Shown here piece after piece: positions 5,384 to 11,000 of a stretch of DNA of 11,000 bases. The notes under the pieces were generated by a model. The model was not told the DNA's origin. It made no database searches and saw only the letters and a list, made by a program, of their open reading frames with translations. Made by a program: the position numbers and the translations under genes. Within the stretch, counting starts at the first letter, position 1; every line of letters starts with the position of its first letter. Source of the stretch: an uncultured Tissierellia bacterium. GTDB lineage: Bacteria; Bacillota; Clostridia; Tissierellales; Peptoniphilaceae. Location of the stretch: the NCBI GenBank assembly GCA_902489375.1, contig CABTZP010000043.1, positions 1-11,000 of the forward strand. The letters run 5' to 3'.

Positions 5384-6961
5384 ATGGAAATTTTTCGAAA
5401 AATCTGGGCCTTTTTAGGGGGAATCTGTTGGTATTGGTTTGCTCAGGTTCTTTTAAAAAGTCGCCTTTTTACCATGAAAATCACTGCCGCAATTCTTTTT
5501 TTGACCCTCATCTTTACAGGGCTTTTTTGTTTCCTCCTCTTCCATCCTCAAAGAACGGGCAGAAAACGGTCGGGGAAATTTCAGCTGGTTTTCGCCTTGG
5601 TTGGGATAACGCTGCTGATGGCTATGCAGGCCTTTGCCGGCGTATCTATTCAGAAGTCCTATTCTACGCTCAATAAGGTCATTGTCGATGAAGAGAAGGG
5701 CGGGCGATCAAAAAACAAGAGTAAAAGAAGAAAGAAAGAAAAGACCAGCGCCTTTTATCTTTATGTATCCGGGATTGATACGCGGGGAAGCTTAGACGAA
5801 AAATCCCGATCTGACGTCAACCTTGTCATGGCCATTAACCCCCAAACCCATAAAATTTTTGTCAGTACCATCCCTCGGGACACCTACCTTCCGATTGCGG
5901 GACCAGGACAGAATCAGTATGATAAACTGACTCACGCAGGATTGTATGGTCCAAGGGCTTCTATGGAGACCTTATCCAATCTGTTTTCCATCGATATTTC
6001 TTACTATGTGCGTGTCAATTTTTCCTCTATGGAGCAAATTGTGGATGCCTTAGGAGGAATTGAGGTTGATAATCCGGAAGCCTTTACCAGCGTTGAAAAT
6101 TATGAGTATCCTCAGGGGAAAATCCACCTGGATGGAAAAAGGGCCCTCGTCTTTGCCCGGGAACGATATCAACTCAAAGACGGAGAGCTCGCCCGAGGGA
6201 AAAACCATATTCGGATCATCAAGGGAATCATTGAAAAACTGACCTCTCCTTCGGTTCTCCTTCACTATTCGGATCTTTTAGAGGTAATGGGTGAAAATGT
6301 CCAGACGAACATCCCCGAAAGTCAAATTCTTTCTCTGATCCGAGGCCAGCTGGAAAATAACAAGTCCTGGTCCATTGAATCCGGGCAGGTTCAGGGGAAG
6401 GGCCTGATGGGCCTTCCATCTTTTGCCTTCCGCAATGCTGACCTTTTTATGTTCGTTCCAGATGAAGATTCCGTTTGGGATAATTATTGTCAGCTCGAAT
6501 CGGTTATGGAAAATGAGAGCCAAAGAGAAAAAACCAAACCTTCGGACTGGATGGATCACATTCAAACGGCCTTTAACCACACGATTACTTATGATCAGTG
6601 GAAGGCTGGCGTTCCAGTGAATCATTCCAATTGGTATGATCCTGATTTTGGCAAGGATACCCGGGAAGAGCGCGTGAGTCCGGAAGAGGAGAAGAGAACG
6701 TATTACGAAGATCCTTCTGATCAAAAAAGCAGCAGGCAACAGGAAGACGACTATTTCGAGCATATGTCTGATCTGGATGAAATCCTTCGTCAGTTAAGCG
6801 ATACAATTCAGGAAAATCCAGAAAAAGAGCCGGCGAAAGAAGACCCCGCCTCTGGGGAAGAGAAAGAGAGAAACGATCAGGCTGGCGAAGAAGACCGAGC
6901 GGAAGAAGGCGAAAACAATCTCGAAAATGCCTTTTCTCTGCCCTCGTGGACGGATGACTAA
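5384..6961 (+). CDS. LCP (LytR-CpsA-Psr) family cell-wall polymer ligase
   Basis: LCP enzymes work outside the membrane and move teichoic acid or polysaccharide chains from undecaprenyl carrier to peptidoglycan. The protein has 525 residues. Hydrophobic segments at about 7-24, 34-53 and 66-88 suggest up to three membrane spans, then a very basic linker (107-121). The LCP domain (about 124-310) shows SGIDTRG (129-135), SRSDVNLVMA (141-150), STIPRDTYLP (161-170), KLTHAGLYG (181-189), LGGIEVDNPEAF (223-234) and the FARERYQ substrate-arginine motif (257-263). After about residue 380 comes a non-catalytic tail, highly acidic from about 430 to 525. The AGAGGA ribosome site (5364-5369) is rather far (14 bases) from ATG 5384. 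The in-frame ATG at 5474 has no better site and would lose the first span. Confidence 0.93.
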   Translation: MEIFRKIWAFLGGICWYWFAQVLLKSRLFTMKITAAILFLTLIFTGLFCFLLFHPQRTGRKRSGKFQLVFALVGITLLMAMQAFAGVSIQKSYSTLNKVIVDEEKGGRSKNKSKRRKKEKTSAFYLYVSGIDTRGSLDEKSRSDVNLVMAINPQTHKIFVSTIPRDTYLPIAGPGQNQYDKLTHAGLYGPRASMETLSNLFSIDISYYVRVNFSSMEQIVDALGGIEVDNPEAFTSVENYEYPQGKIHLDGKRALVFARERYQLKDGELARGKNHIRIIKGIIEKLTSPSVLLHYSDLLEVMGENVQTNIPESQILSLIRGQLENNKSWSIESGQVQGKGLMGLPSFAFRNADLFMFVPDEDSVWDNYCQLESVMENESQREKTKPSDWMDHIQTAFNHTITYDQWKAGVPVNHSNWYDPDFGKDTREERVSPEEEKRTYYEDPSDQKSSRQQEDDYFEHMSDLDEILRQLSDTIQENPEKEPAKEDPASGEEKERNDQAGEEDRAEEGENNLENAFSLPSWTDD

Positions 6962-6991
6962 TTTTTATTTTTTTCTCCGTCCGAGTTTTTT
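6943..6991 (+). terminator. Terminator overlapping the LCP stop codon
   Basis: CTCG plus GACGGA (6943-6954, with a 2-base TG bulge) pairs with TCCGTCCGAG (6976-6985). The long loop contains the stop codon region. GTTTTTTATG follows the descending arm closely. The large A/T-rich loop makes it less certain than the hairpin at 7020. Confidence 0.5.
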
Positions 6992-7019
6992 ATGGGTTCC
7001 TTTTAACGCAAAAGAATGG

Positions 7020-7050
7020 AAAACCGCTGGAAGTTTTTTCCAGCGGTTTT
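7020..7050. terminator. Bidirectional terminator between LCP gene and lipoprotein gene
   Basis: A perfect 13-bp stem, AAAACCGCTGGAA (7020-7032) and TTCCAGCGGTTTT (7038-7050), has loop GTTTT. The A and T ends give a U-tract on either strand, so it can stop both convergent genes. Confidence 0.9.
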
Positions 7051-7060
7051 AAATTATTTA

Positions 7061-7918
7061 TTATTCAGTGTTTTTCAAGATTCCAATCTTTTCCTTATTT
7101 TTATAGACCACTGGAAGAGGGTCTCCTTTTTCGCCAATGTAATCAGATCGTTTTGAAAGTAGGTCGATCAGCTCATTTTCGTTTTCAAGCCAAGTGATTT
7201 GAAAAGGCTCGCCAAAGGCAATTTTTTCAAGAAAGAGGTAATTCCCATTTAAAGAAGGTTTATCCCTACAGTCAATGAAAATGCCAGTGTGTCCAACAAA
7301 AGCTTCATTTGACCCATAAACTTTAAAAAGGACACTGATTATTGAATATTTCTTACTGTTCACCTGGATCCCAAATTTGTTCCACTGATCAGCAAGTGCA
7401 TGGGAAAAGCCCGCATCGGGTATAGGCATTTCGCCAAAAAGAGTGGTTAACAGCTTTTTCTTGTTTTCAAGCGCTCCATAGGCATCGTTATGATCTATGG
7501 CTTCCAGATCAAACATCAGGTAGTCGCCTTTATAGTCTTCTTCAAGTCCTTTAGTCTGGATCCTATCGCCAGTAAGAAGGATAACTGTCATTCGGCAGTT
7601 GGCATCGGTAAACTCAGTAGATTTTGGAAGAGCTTTCGAATGATTTTCTGACGATAACACGACCCATTTTTCAAAAACGTCAACCTGACAAAGTCCTGCT
7701 TCTTTGAGCAGTTCATAGACCGGGGGTGCATTCTCCGGGGTTAAAGGAATGGTCTTCGGCCCTTTTTCTTTATCATACTGGCAGCCACTAAAAAACAAGC
7801 TCAAAGTGACGAAAAGCATCAACCGTAAACTCATCACAAGAAAGCGTTGTCGGGCCACAGCCGATTTGTGCTTTATTTTTCTGTATTCCCACATGGGGAA
7901 GAATAAGCGGACGCTCAC
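7061..7918 (-). CDS. Putative lipoprotein of unknown function
   Basis: I do not recognise the family. The 285-residue protein starts at a GTG with GGGAGG (GGAGG 10 bases upstream). It has a long basic N-terminal stretch (residues 1-28), a hydrophobic core (about 29-44) and the lipobox LFFSGC with Cys46, so it is likely lipidated and held on the outer face of the membrane. Internal starts at residue 9 (ATG 7894) or 29 (ATG 7834) would give a more ordinary signal peptide but lack a clear ribosome binding site. The mature part is soluble-looking and mixed alpha/beta, with no catalytic motif I can name. It begins 34 bases after the hydrolase stop on the same strand, with no terminator between, so the two are probably co-transcribed and may act together at the cell surface. 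Confidence 0.72.
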   Translation of the reverse strand: MSVRLFFPMWEYRKIKHKSAVARQRFLVMSLRLMLFVTLSLFFSGCQYDKEKGPKTIPLTPENAPPVYELLKEAGLCQVDVFEKWVVLSSENHSKALPKSTEFTDANCRMTVILLTGDRIQTKGLEEDYKGDYLMFDLEAIDHNDAYGALENKKKLLTTLFGEMPIPDAGFSHALADQWNKFGIQVNSKKYSIISVLFKVYGSNEAFVGHTGIFIDCRDKPSLNGNYLFLEKIAFGEPFQITWLENENELIDLLSKRSDYIGEKGDPLPVVYKNKEKIGILKNTE

Positions 7919-7952
7919 TGATCTTTTTCCTCCCAGAATTTTTTGAAGACCT

Positions 7953-9059
7953 CTATTCCTTTTTCATATTTAAGTCATAAAAGTTCAAAAATTGGTCAAA
8001 GAGATCCTCATCTAGCCGGTTACTCCACTTCAGCCGATCAAGATGGGCATGAATGTACTCCGCTCTACTTTCTGAAAAATGCGCCTTATTTTCCTCCGCA
8101 TGTTGATCATAGTCGAGACCTTTAACCCATTTATCCAAAGAAGCAAAAAATGTCTCTTTATAGGTGTTGTTTTGATCAAAGAGGAAATCGTTATGCCCCT
8201 TATCTTTAAAAAGGAGAAAAGTAAATCTGGGATTGTCCTGATACTTTTTGTGGTATAGGTCATATCCATACTGCATAGGGACAACCTTATCATCCTCACT
8301 GTGTGTAATGAAGACGGCAGCATTACTCGCCTCAAAACCATCTATTGCTGTGTTTGAAGCATATTTTCCATATTTTGTCCATTCATGGAGTTTCACGAAT
8401 GGCATCATGGCGTAAATGCCATCACCCGCCATGTGTTTACCCGCTGCCTCAAAAAAATCTGAAGAGCGATTGCTTCCGCAGCACGCAATGACCGCTTTTA
8501 CCTCAGGATGGTAGCTTAGCACGCTGCATACGCTATACCCACCCCAACTGTGTCCAAATAAGCCGATGGGCAATTCGGGGAAGTTTCCGCTTTTTTCTAC
8601 AAACGAAATGGCATAGTCAAGATCAACGACAGCTTGTGGAAAGCCACCCACGCCTTCGCCTTCACTTTCATCATTTCCAGTAATATCAAACGCAAACACA
8701 TCATATCCATGCTTTGCAAAGTAGTTTGCACAATCCATATATGAATTGTGACCTGCCCCGTATCCATGTGCAATAATGATGATTCCGCGTTGATCACGAC
8801 CGAAATGGTAAAAAGTTCCGGATAGCATTTGCCCTTTGTCCGAAGGAAACTTGTATTTCGTACATTCAAGCCCCTTAAAGTCTTCAATATGCAACATCAG
8901 AGGCTCATCGCTTTCAAATCTTTTATCGATATTCTCGTTATATACCCTTGCGGAAAAAGCCCACCCTCCACCTACCAGTAGGACAAGGGTGATGAGCATC
9001 ACGATCAGTGCAATTTTCTTTTTTGATTTTTTCTGTATCATTGAATGTGTTCGTTTCAT
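7953..9059 (-). CDS. Membrane-anchored alpha/beta hydrolase (serine hydrolase)
   Basis: The 368-residue protein has a basic N-terminus and one hydrophobic segment (about 16-36), suggesting a signal anchor with the enzyme outside the cell. The alpha/beta-hydrolase parts are in order: HGYGAGH oxyanion region (98-104), nucleophile elbow GHSWGGY with Ser171 (169-175), acid THSEDDKVVP with Asp256 or Asp257 (252-261), and KGHNDF with His289 (288-292). The triad is complete, so it should be an active esterase, lipase or peptidase-like enzyme; the substrate is not evident. The C-terminal ~50 residues are charged and helical-looking. The ribosome binding site is weak: only a GGTAA-like stretch precedes ATG 9059, and a second ATG at codon 7 (9041) is no better supported. 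The likely operon partner downstream is the lipoprotein gene. Confidence 0.9.
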   Translation of the reverse strand: MKRTHSMIQKKSKKKIALIVMLITLVLLVGGGWAFSARVYNENIDKRFESDEPLMLHIEDFKGLECTKYKFPSDKGQMLSGTFYHFGRDQRGIIIIAHGYGAGHNSYMDCANYFAKHGYDVFAFDITGNDESEGEGVGGFPQAVVDLDYAISFVEKSGNFPELPIGLFGHSWGGYSVCSVLSYHPEVKAVIACCGSNRSSDFFEAAGKHMAGDGIYAMMPFVKLHEWTKYGKYASNTAIDGFEASNAAVFITHSEDDKVVPMQYGYDLYHKKYQDNPRFTFLLFKDKGHNDFLFDQNNTYKETFFASLDKWVKGLDYDQHAEENKAHFSESRAEYIHAHLDRLKWSNRLDEDLFDQFLNFYDLNMKKE

Positions 9060-9132
9060 TTTTATTTACCGTTCAGTAGCGATGTTCCAAATTGTCAGCC
9101 TGGTTTTAGGGAAAAGGAACCAGACAAATGCT

Positions 9133-9141
9133 ATTTTATCA
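9133..9141 (-). promoter_or_regulatory. Candidate extended -10 promoter for hydrolase-lipoprotein pair
   Basis: On the minus strand TGATAAAAT (9141-9133) is a TGnTAAAAT extended -10 in A/T-rich DNA, about 75 bases before the hydrolase ATG. No good -35 is seen. Apart from this, the 9060-9260 interval shows no gene, repeat or other structure. Confidence 0.35.
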
Positions 9142-9260
9142 ATTAAGACAATACAAATGGAAATTCACAAAAACTTTTTTCAAACACTTTGATTAGCGTT
9201 TTCAACCTTTTTCATGCTCTTTTCCCTCCGTCTTTCCTCGATTATGACTTTTCAACCCTT

Positions 9261-9301
9261 AAAAAATGCCCATTCGCACTTTGTAAGCGCAAACGGGCAT
9301 T
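9261..9301 (-). terminator. Terminator of ssrA
   Basis: Reading the minus strand, a 15-bp stem including G-U wobbles (9301-9287 with 9279-9265) has loop TTACAAA. The outer arms are AATGCCC and GGGCATT, followed by TTTTTT. It starts 8 bases after the mature tmRNA 3' end. Confidence 0.92.
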
Positions 9302-9308
9302 TTCAAAA

Positions 9309-9656
9309 TGGAGATGAAGGGAGTCGAACCCTTGTCCAAAAATGCTTCAAAAAGAGTTTCTACGGGCGTAGTTTATCGAAATTTTTTCCCGAGACGGCCA
9401 GCCGATAAACAGGCAAACCTTCTCGGTAGCTTCATCAAGTCCAACCTGCGGGCAAAGCTTAGCGCAGGAAGTTTCCCGAAATGATTGAGACCAGTCCGAA
9501 CGTTACGGGTCCATTCAGAGGGTCGGCCGCTTTTTGTTAAGCAGCGTAAGCTAAATTAGATTCGTTAGCCTTTATTTTGTTTGCTTTTTTTAATGTCAAC
9601 AGCCTGACAACCCGCTTCTCTGATGTCCACATCCCTGTCGAAACCGGAGCATCCCC
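9309..9656 (-). ncRNA. ssrA: Transfer-messenger RNA (tmRNA)
   Basis: tmRNA rescues stalled ribosomes by acting as an alanine tRNA and then as a short mRNA that encodes a degradation tag. On the minus strand the 5' end reads GGGGATGCTCCGGTTTCGAC and the 3' end GGGTTCGACTCCCTTCATCT followed by CCA. The acceptor stem pairs GGGGATG (9656-9650) with CATCTCC, including G3:U70 for alanyl-tRNA synthetase, and the T-arm GGGTTCGACTCCC is canonical. The last CCA (9311-9309) is the two acceptor-stem C bases plus the discriminator A; the terminal CCA tail is not encoded (TTTTG follows). At 348 bases it has a typical length. The tag frame is at 9569-9537. It has its own promoter and terminator. Confidence 0.97.
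9537..9569 (-). other. tmRNA tag-peptide reading frame (ANESNLAYAA)
   Basis: Ten codons followed by TAA encode ANESNLAYAA. The context AAATAAAG|GCT lines up with the resume context of the E. coli tmRNA (AATAGTC|GCA), and the tag is the same length and shares its AN start with ANDENYALAA. The frame is also open upstream (GCA AAC AAA ATA AAG), so a resume codon five codons earlier is possible but less likely. The end is AYAA rather than the usual ALAA. Confidence 0.8.
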
Positions 9657-9670
9657 AAAAAGCTATTATC

Positions 9671-9700
9671 ATTATACCCTACCCGCTAAGAGTGAACCAA
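9671..9700 (-). promoter_or_regulatory. ssrA promoter
   Basis: On the minus strand TTGGTT (9700-9695) and a perfect TATAAT (9676-9671) are 18 bases apart. Transcription would begin near 9664, leaving a short leader for RNase P to remove before the mature 5' end at 9656. Confidence 0.75.
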
Positions 9701-9788
9701 CCTTTCGAGAGTCTTATGTGTTTGGAATCCATTTGAATAAAAAATTCCCACATAAAAAGAGAAGAGCAAATGTCAGCGTCGATTTCCA

Positions 9789-10331
9789 TTAAAAAGGAAA
9801 GGGAGATTGACCAGTCCAGGATTCCTTGGTCGGCTTTTGGGTCGGATCAACAAGGATCCCCTGCATTTTCGGAAAACGCAAAAGCAGGGTCATCAGGGGA
9901 ATTCCAATTATTCCAGTAATAATGATTTCAGAAAGGGCAATTTTGCCATAGTCAAGGAAAAAAAGACTTTTGGGGACTTGGCCAAGGAAAACAGCCTCTG
10001 CGGAATACAAAAAGGAAAAAAGGGAAGGAAAGACCATAGCCCAATATTTTGACCGGGATTTTGCCATGCAATAGGTCGCAAGAAAAGTTCCCAAGGTGCC
10101 GACCACCATATCGATAAGGCCATAGGGACTGGCCATATTGGCAATAAAGCAGCCCAGGCTAAGACCCATCATATTTTTCGGATCGAGAAAGCAGAGCCAG
10201 TTGAGGACTTCAGAATAACGAAACTGAACAGGCCCGTAGCCAAAACCCAGCCCGGAAAAAGTAAGCAGGATGTAGAGGGCGGCAATCAGCGCCTGTCGGG
10301 TCATAAAAGAGATGGTAAAAAATTTTTTCAT
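9789..10331 (-). CDS. queT: QueT family queuosine-precursor transporter
   Basis: QueT is the small membrane substrate-binding subunit of an ECF-type transporter, thought to import queuosine precursors such as preQ1 for tRNA wobble modification. The protein has 180 residues, normal for the family. It is very hydrophobic, with about five or six spans from residue 11 to 151. It carries the family signature GPVQFRYSE (33-41), GLSLGCFIANMASPYGLIDM (56-75) and VVGTLGTFLA (76-85). A GTG at 10334 directly precedes ATG 10331. The ATG is preferred because AAGGAG (10344-10339) lies 7 bases upstream of it. A preQ1-like riboswitch overlapping that ribosome site agrees with the function. ECF energising subunits are not in the window and may be shared ones encoded elsewhere. 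The gene is transcribed toward ssrA, with no convincing terminator between. Confidence 0.93.
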   Translation of the reverse strand: MKKFFTISFMTRQALIAALYILLTFSGLGFGYGPVQFRYSEVLNWLCFLDPKNMMGLSLGCFIANMASPYGLIDMVVGTLGTFLATYCMAKSRSKYWAMVFPSLFSFLYSAEAVFLGQVPKSLFFLDYGKIALSEIIITGIIGIPLMTLLLRFPKMQGILVDPTQKPTKESWTGQSPFPF

Positions 10332-10338
10332 CACAATA

Positions 10339-10374
10339 CTCCTTGATTTTTTAAGTGGGTGCCAAGAAACACTT
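10339..10374 (-). promoter_or_regulatory. preQ1-I-like riboswitch controlling queT translation
   Basis: On the minus strand P1 pairs AAGTG (10374-10370) with CACTT (10357-10353) around a 12-base loop. After an A-rich run (10352-10347) the tail CAAG (10345-10342) pairs with loop CTTG (10366-10363), giving the H-type pseudoknot of the preQ1-I class. The tail includes the queT ribosome binding site AAGGAG, so ligand binding should block translation. It resembles the B. subtilis and T. tengcongensis examples (ACCC near the second P1 arm, A-rich tail, CAAGG). Short riboswitches are hard to prove by eye. Confidence 0.72.
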
Positions 10375-10389
10375 TTTCAAACGCAAATG

Positions 10390-10418
10390 ATTGTACAGGA
10401 TTTGATCAGGCCGATCAA
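10390..10418 (-). promoter_or_regulatory. queT promoter
   Basis: On the minus strand TTGATC (10418-10413, 4 of 6) and TACAAT (10395-10390, 5 of 6) are 17 bases apart. The start would be near 10383, just before the riboswitch. The -35 is one arm of an inverted repeat TTGATC-N5-GATCAA. Confidence 0.65.
10402..10418. promoter_or_regulatory. Inverted repeat over queT -35 (possible operator)
   Basis: TTGATCAGGCCGATCAA has 6-bp arms with a 5-base spacer and covers the -35 of the queT promoter. The same half-site recurs at 10460 and 10484. Confidence 0.4.
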
Positions 10419-10457
10419 CCGCTGACCTTTAGGGAAAAAAGGAATCTAATGACCTGT

Positions 10458-10491
10458 TTTTGATCTGATAAAATAAAGATACCGATCAAAA
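10458..10491. promoter_or_regulatory. Inverted repeat flanking the ROK kinase -10 (possible operator)
   Basis: TTTTGATC (10458-10465) and GATCAAAA (10484-10491) are perfect 8-bp arms around an 18-base spacer that contains the candidate -10 of the ROK gene. It shares the TTGATC half-site with the repeat at 10402-10418. Confidence 0.4.
10466..10474 (+). promoter_or_regulatory. Candidate extended -10 promoter for ROK kinase gene
   Basis: TGATAAAAT is a TGnTAAAAT extended -10. No good -35 is present. Transcription would start near 10481, about 72 bases before ATG 10553. Confidence 0.45.
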
Positions 10492-10552
10492 GCTAGGAAA
10501 TCAGCAGAAAATCATTTGCCGATTGATGCATAGAAGAGAAAGGAAGAAGATC

Positions 10553-11000
10553 ATGGGATGGGTATTTGGTATTGATGTGGGAGGAAGCTCCTGTCAAGTG
10601 GGCCTTTTTGGTCAAGAAGGAAATTTGCTTTTTCAGTCCCATTTTCCAACCGGGGTGGAGTGTGAATCGGAAACCTTTAAAGAACTTCTTTCTCAAGAGA
10701 TGGAAAAAGCCTTAGGCTTTTTATCGCTTGATCGAAAACAGGTCCAAGGAATCGGGATCGGCCTTCCCGGCCCCGTAACCGAGCAAAGGCAGGTCCATGG
10801 TTTTGTGAATCTTTCCTGGGAGAATTTTGATTTAGTCAGTTTCCTTGAAGAAAGCTGGCAGGTCCCCGTCCTGGCGGAAAATGATGCCAACTTGGCCGCC
10901 TTAGGAGAAGTCTGGAAGGGAGAGGGCGTCTTCCTTCATTCTTTTGTCTTTCTCACCCTGGGCACTGGAATTGGAGGGGGAATTATTCTTCATGATCAGC
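10553..11000 (+). CDS. ROK family sugar kinase, probably glucokinase (5' part)
   Basis: ROK kinases phosphorylate sugars with ATP in the cytoplasm. The glucokinase-type members make glucose 6-phosphate. The open frame runs from ATG 10553 to the window edge (149 codons) with no stop, so the C-terminal half is missing. Visible motifs are the N-terminal phosphate-binding VFGIDVGGSSCQVGLF (residues 4-19), GIGIGLPGPV at about 66-75, the catalytic base region AENDANLAALGE with Asp111, and GTGIGGGII (137-145). The zinc-binding Cys cluster and the rest would lie beyond 11000. The N-terminus has no helix-turn-helix, so it is a kinase rather than a ROK repressor. AAGGAA (10540-10545) is a good ribosome site 7 bases before the ATG. 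The specific sugar cannot be assigned from this part. It is divergent from queT. Confidence 0.88.
   Translation, partial: MGWVFGIDVGGSSCQVGLFGQEGNLLFQSHFPTGVECESETFKELLSQEMEKALGFLSLDRKQVQGIGIGLPGPVTEQRQVHGFVNLSWENFDLVSFLEESWQVPVLAENDANLAALGEVWKGEGVFLHSFVFLTLGTGIGGGIILHDQ

Noticed and set aside
6278..6763. 161-codon minus-strand frame inside the LCP gene
   Set aside because: It is a shadow frame opposite a gene with clear LCP motifs; it has no ribosome binding site and no domain.
7050..9308. Possible integrated element at the ssrA 3' end
   Set aside because: No second copy of the ssrA 3' sequence (around TGGAGATGAAGGG) and no integrase gene is visible in the window.
9715..9754. Imperfect hairpin (TATGTG/CACATA and GGAAT/ATTCC) between queT and ssrA
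   Set aside because: The stem is interrupted by an AAA bulge and has no T-run after it on the queT strand, so a terminator call is not supported.
9577..9792. 71-codon plus-strand frame
   Set aside because: It is antisense to the 5' part of ssrA and its promoter, with no ribosome site or recognisable protein features.
1..11000. CRISPR array, transposase, phage or toxin-antitoxin genes
   Set aside because: No regularly spaced repeats, transposase or integrase motifs, or small paired regulatory genes were found on reading both strands.

Overview
The window looks like ordinary chromosome of a Gram-positive anaerobe of the Bacillota (Firmicutes), probably Clostridia-like. The reasons are the rplU-prp-rpmA-obg order with an N-terminally extended L27 and the Prp protease that trims it, strong AGGAGG-type ribosome binding sites, an LCP cell-wall ligase, a QueT transporter with a preQ1-type leader, and CCA-less tRNA and tmRNA genes. 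I cannot name a genus from the sequence alone.

Layout. Positions 1-1995 (+): the last codons of a probable rplU, then prp, rpmA, an intrinsic terminator and the ribosome-assembly GTPase obg. Positions 2102-3607 (-): an IMP dehydrogenase that converges on obg and shares a terminator region with it. Its sequence resembles, residue for residue, the Tritrichomonas foetus type of IMPDH. Positions 3798-3961 (+): promoter, tRNA-Ala(CGC) and terminator. Positions 4035-5231 (+): a CofE-like (F420-0:glutamate ligase superfamily) protein. Positions 5234-5335: an unexplained ~100-bp element with 20-bp inverted-repeat ends. Positions 5384-6961 (+): an LCP cell-wall polymer ligase with a long acidic tail. 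Positions 7061-9059 (-): two accessory-looking genes, a membrane-anchored alpha/beta hydrolase followed by an unrecognised lipoprotein. Positions 9261-9700 (-): ssrA (tmRNA) with promoter and terminator. Positions 9789-10418 (-): queT with a preQ1-I-like riboswitch and promoter. Positions 10553-11000 (+): the start of a ROK-family sugar kinase, divergent from queT and running off the window.

Functional themes are translation (L27, its protease, Obg, tRNA-Ala, tmRNA, queuosine precursor uptake for tRNA modification), purine synthesis (guaB), cell envelope (LCP, lipoprotein, anchored hydrolase) and sugar phosphorylation. I see no CRISPR array, transposase, phage gene or toxin-antitoxin pair. 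The items most worth a second look are the palindromic element at 5234-5335, the T. foetus-type IMPDH, the CofE-like protein, the four TTGATC half-sites between queT and the ROK kinase, and the tmRNA tag ending in AYAA.
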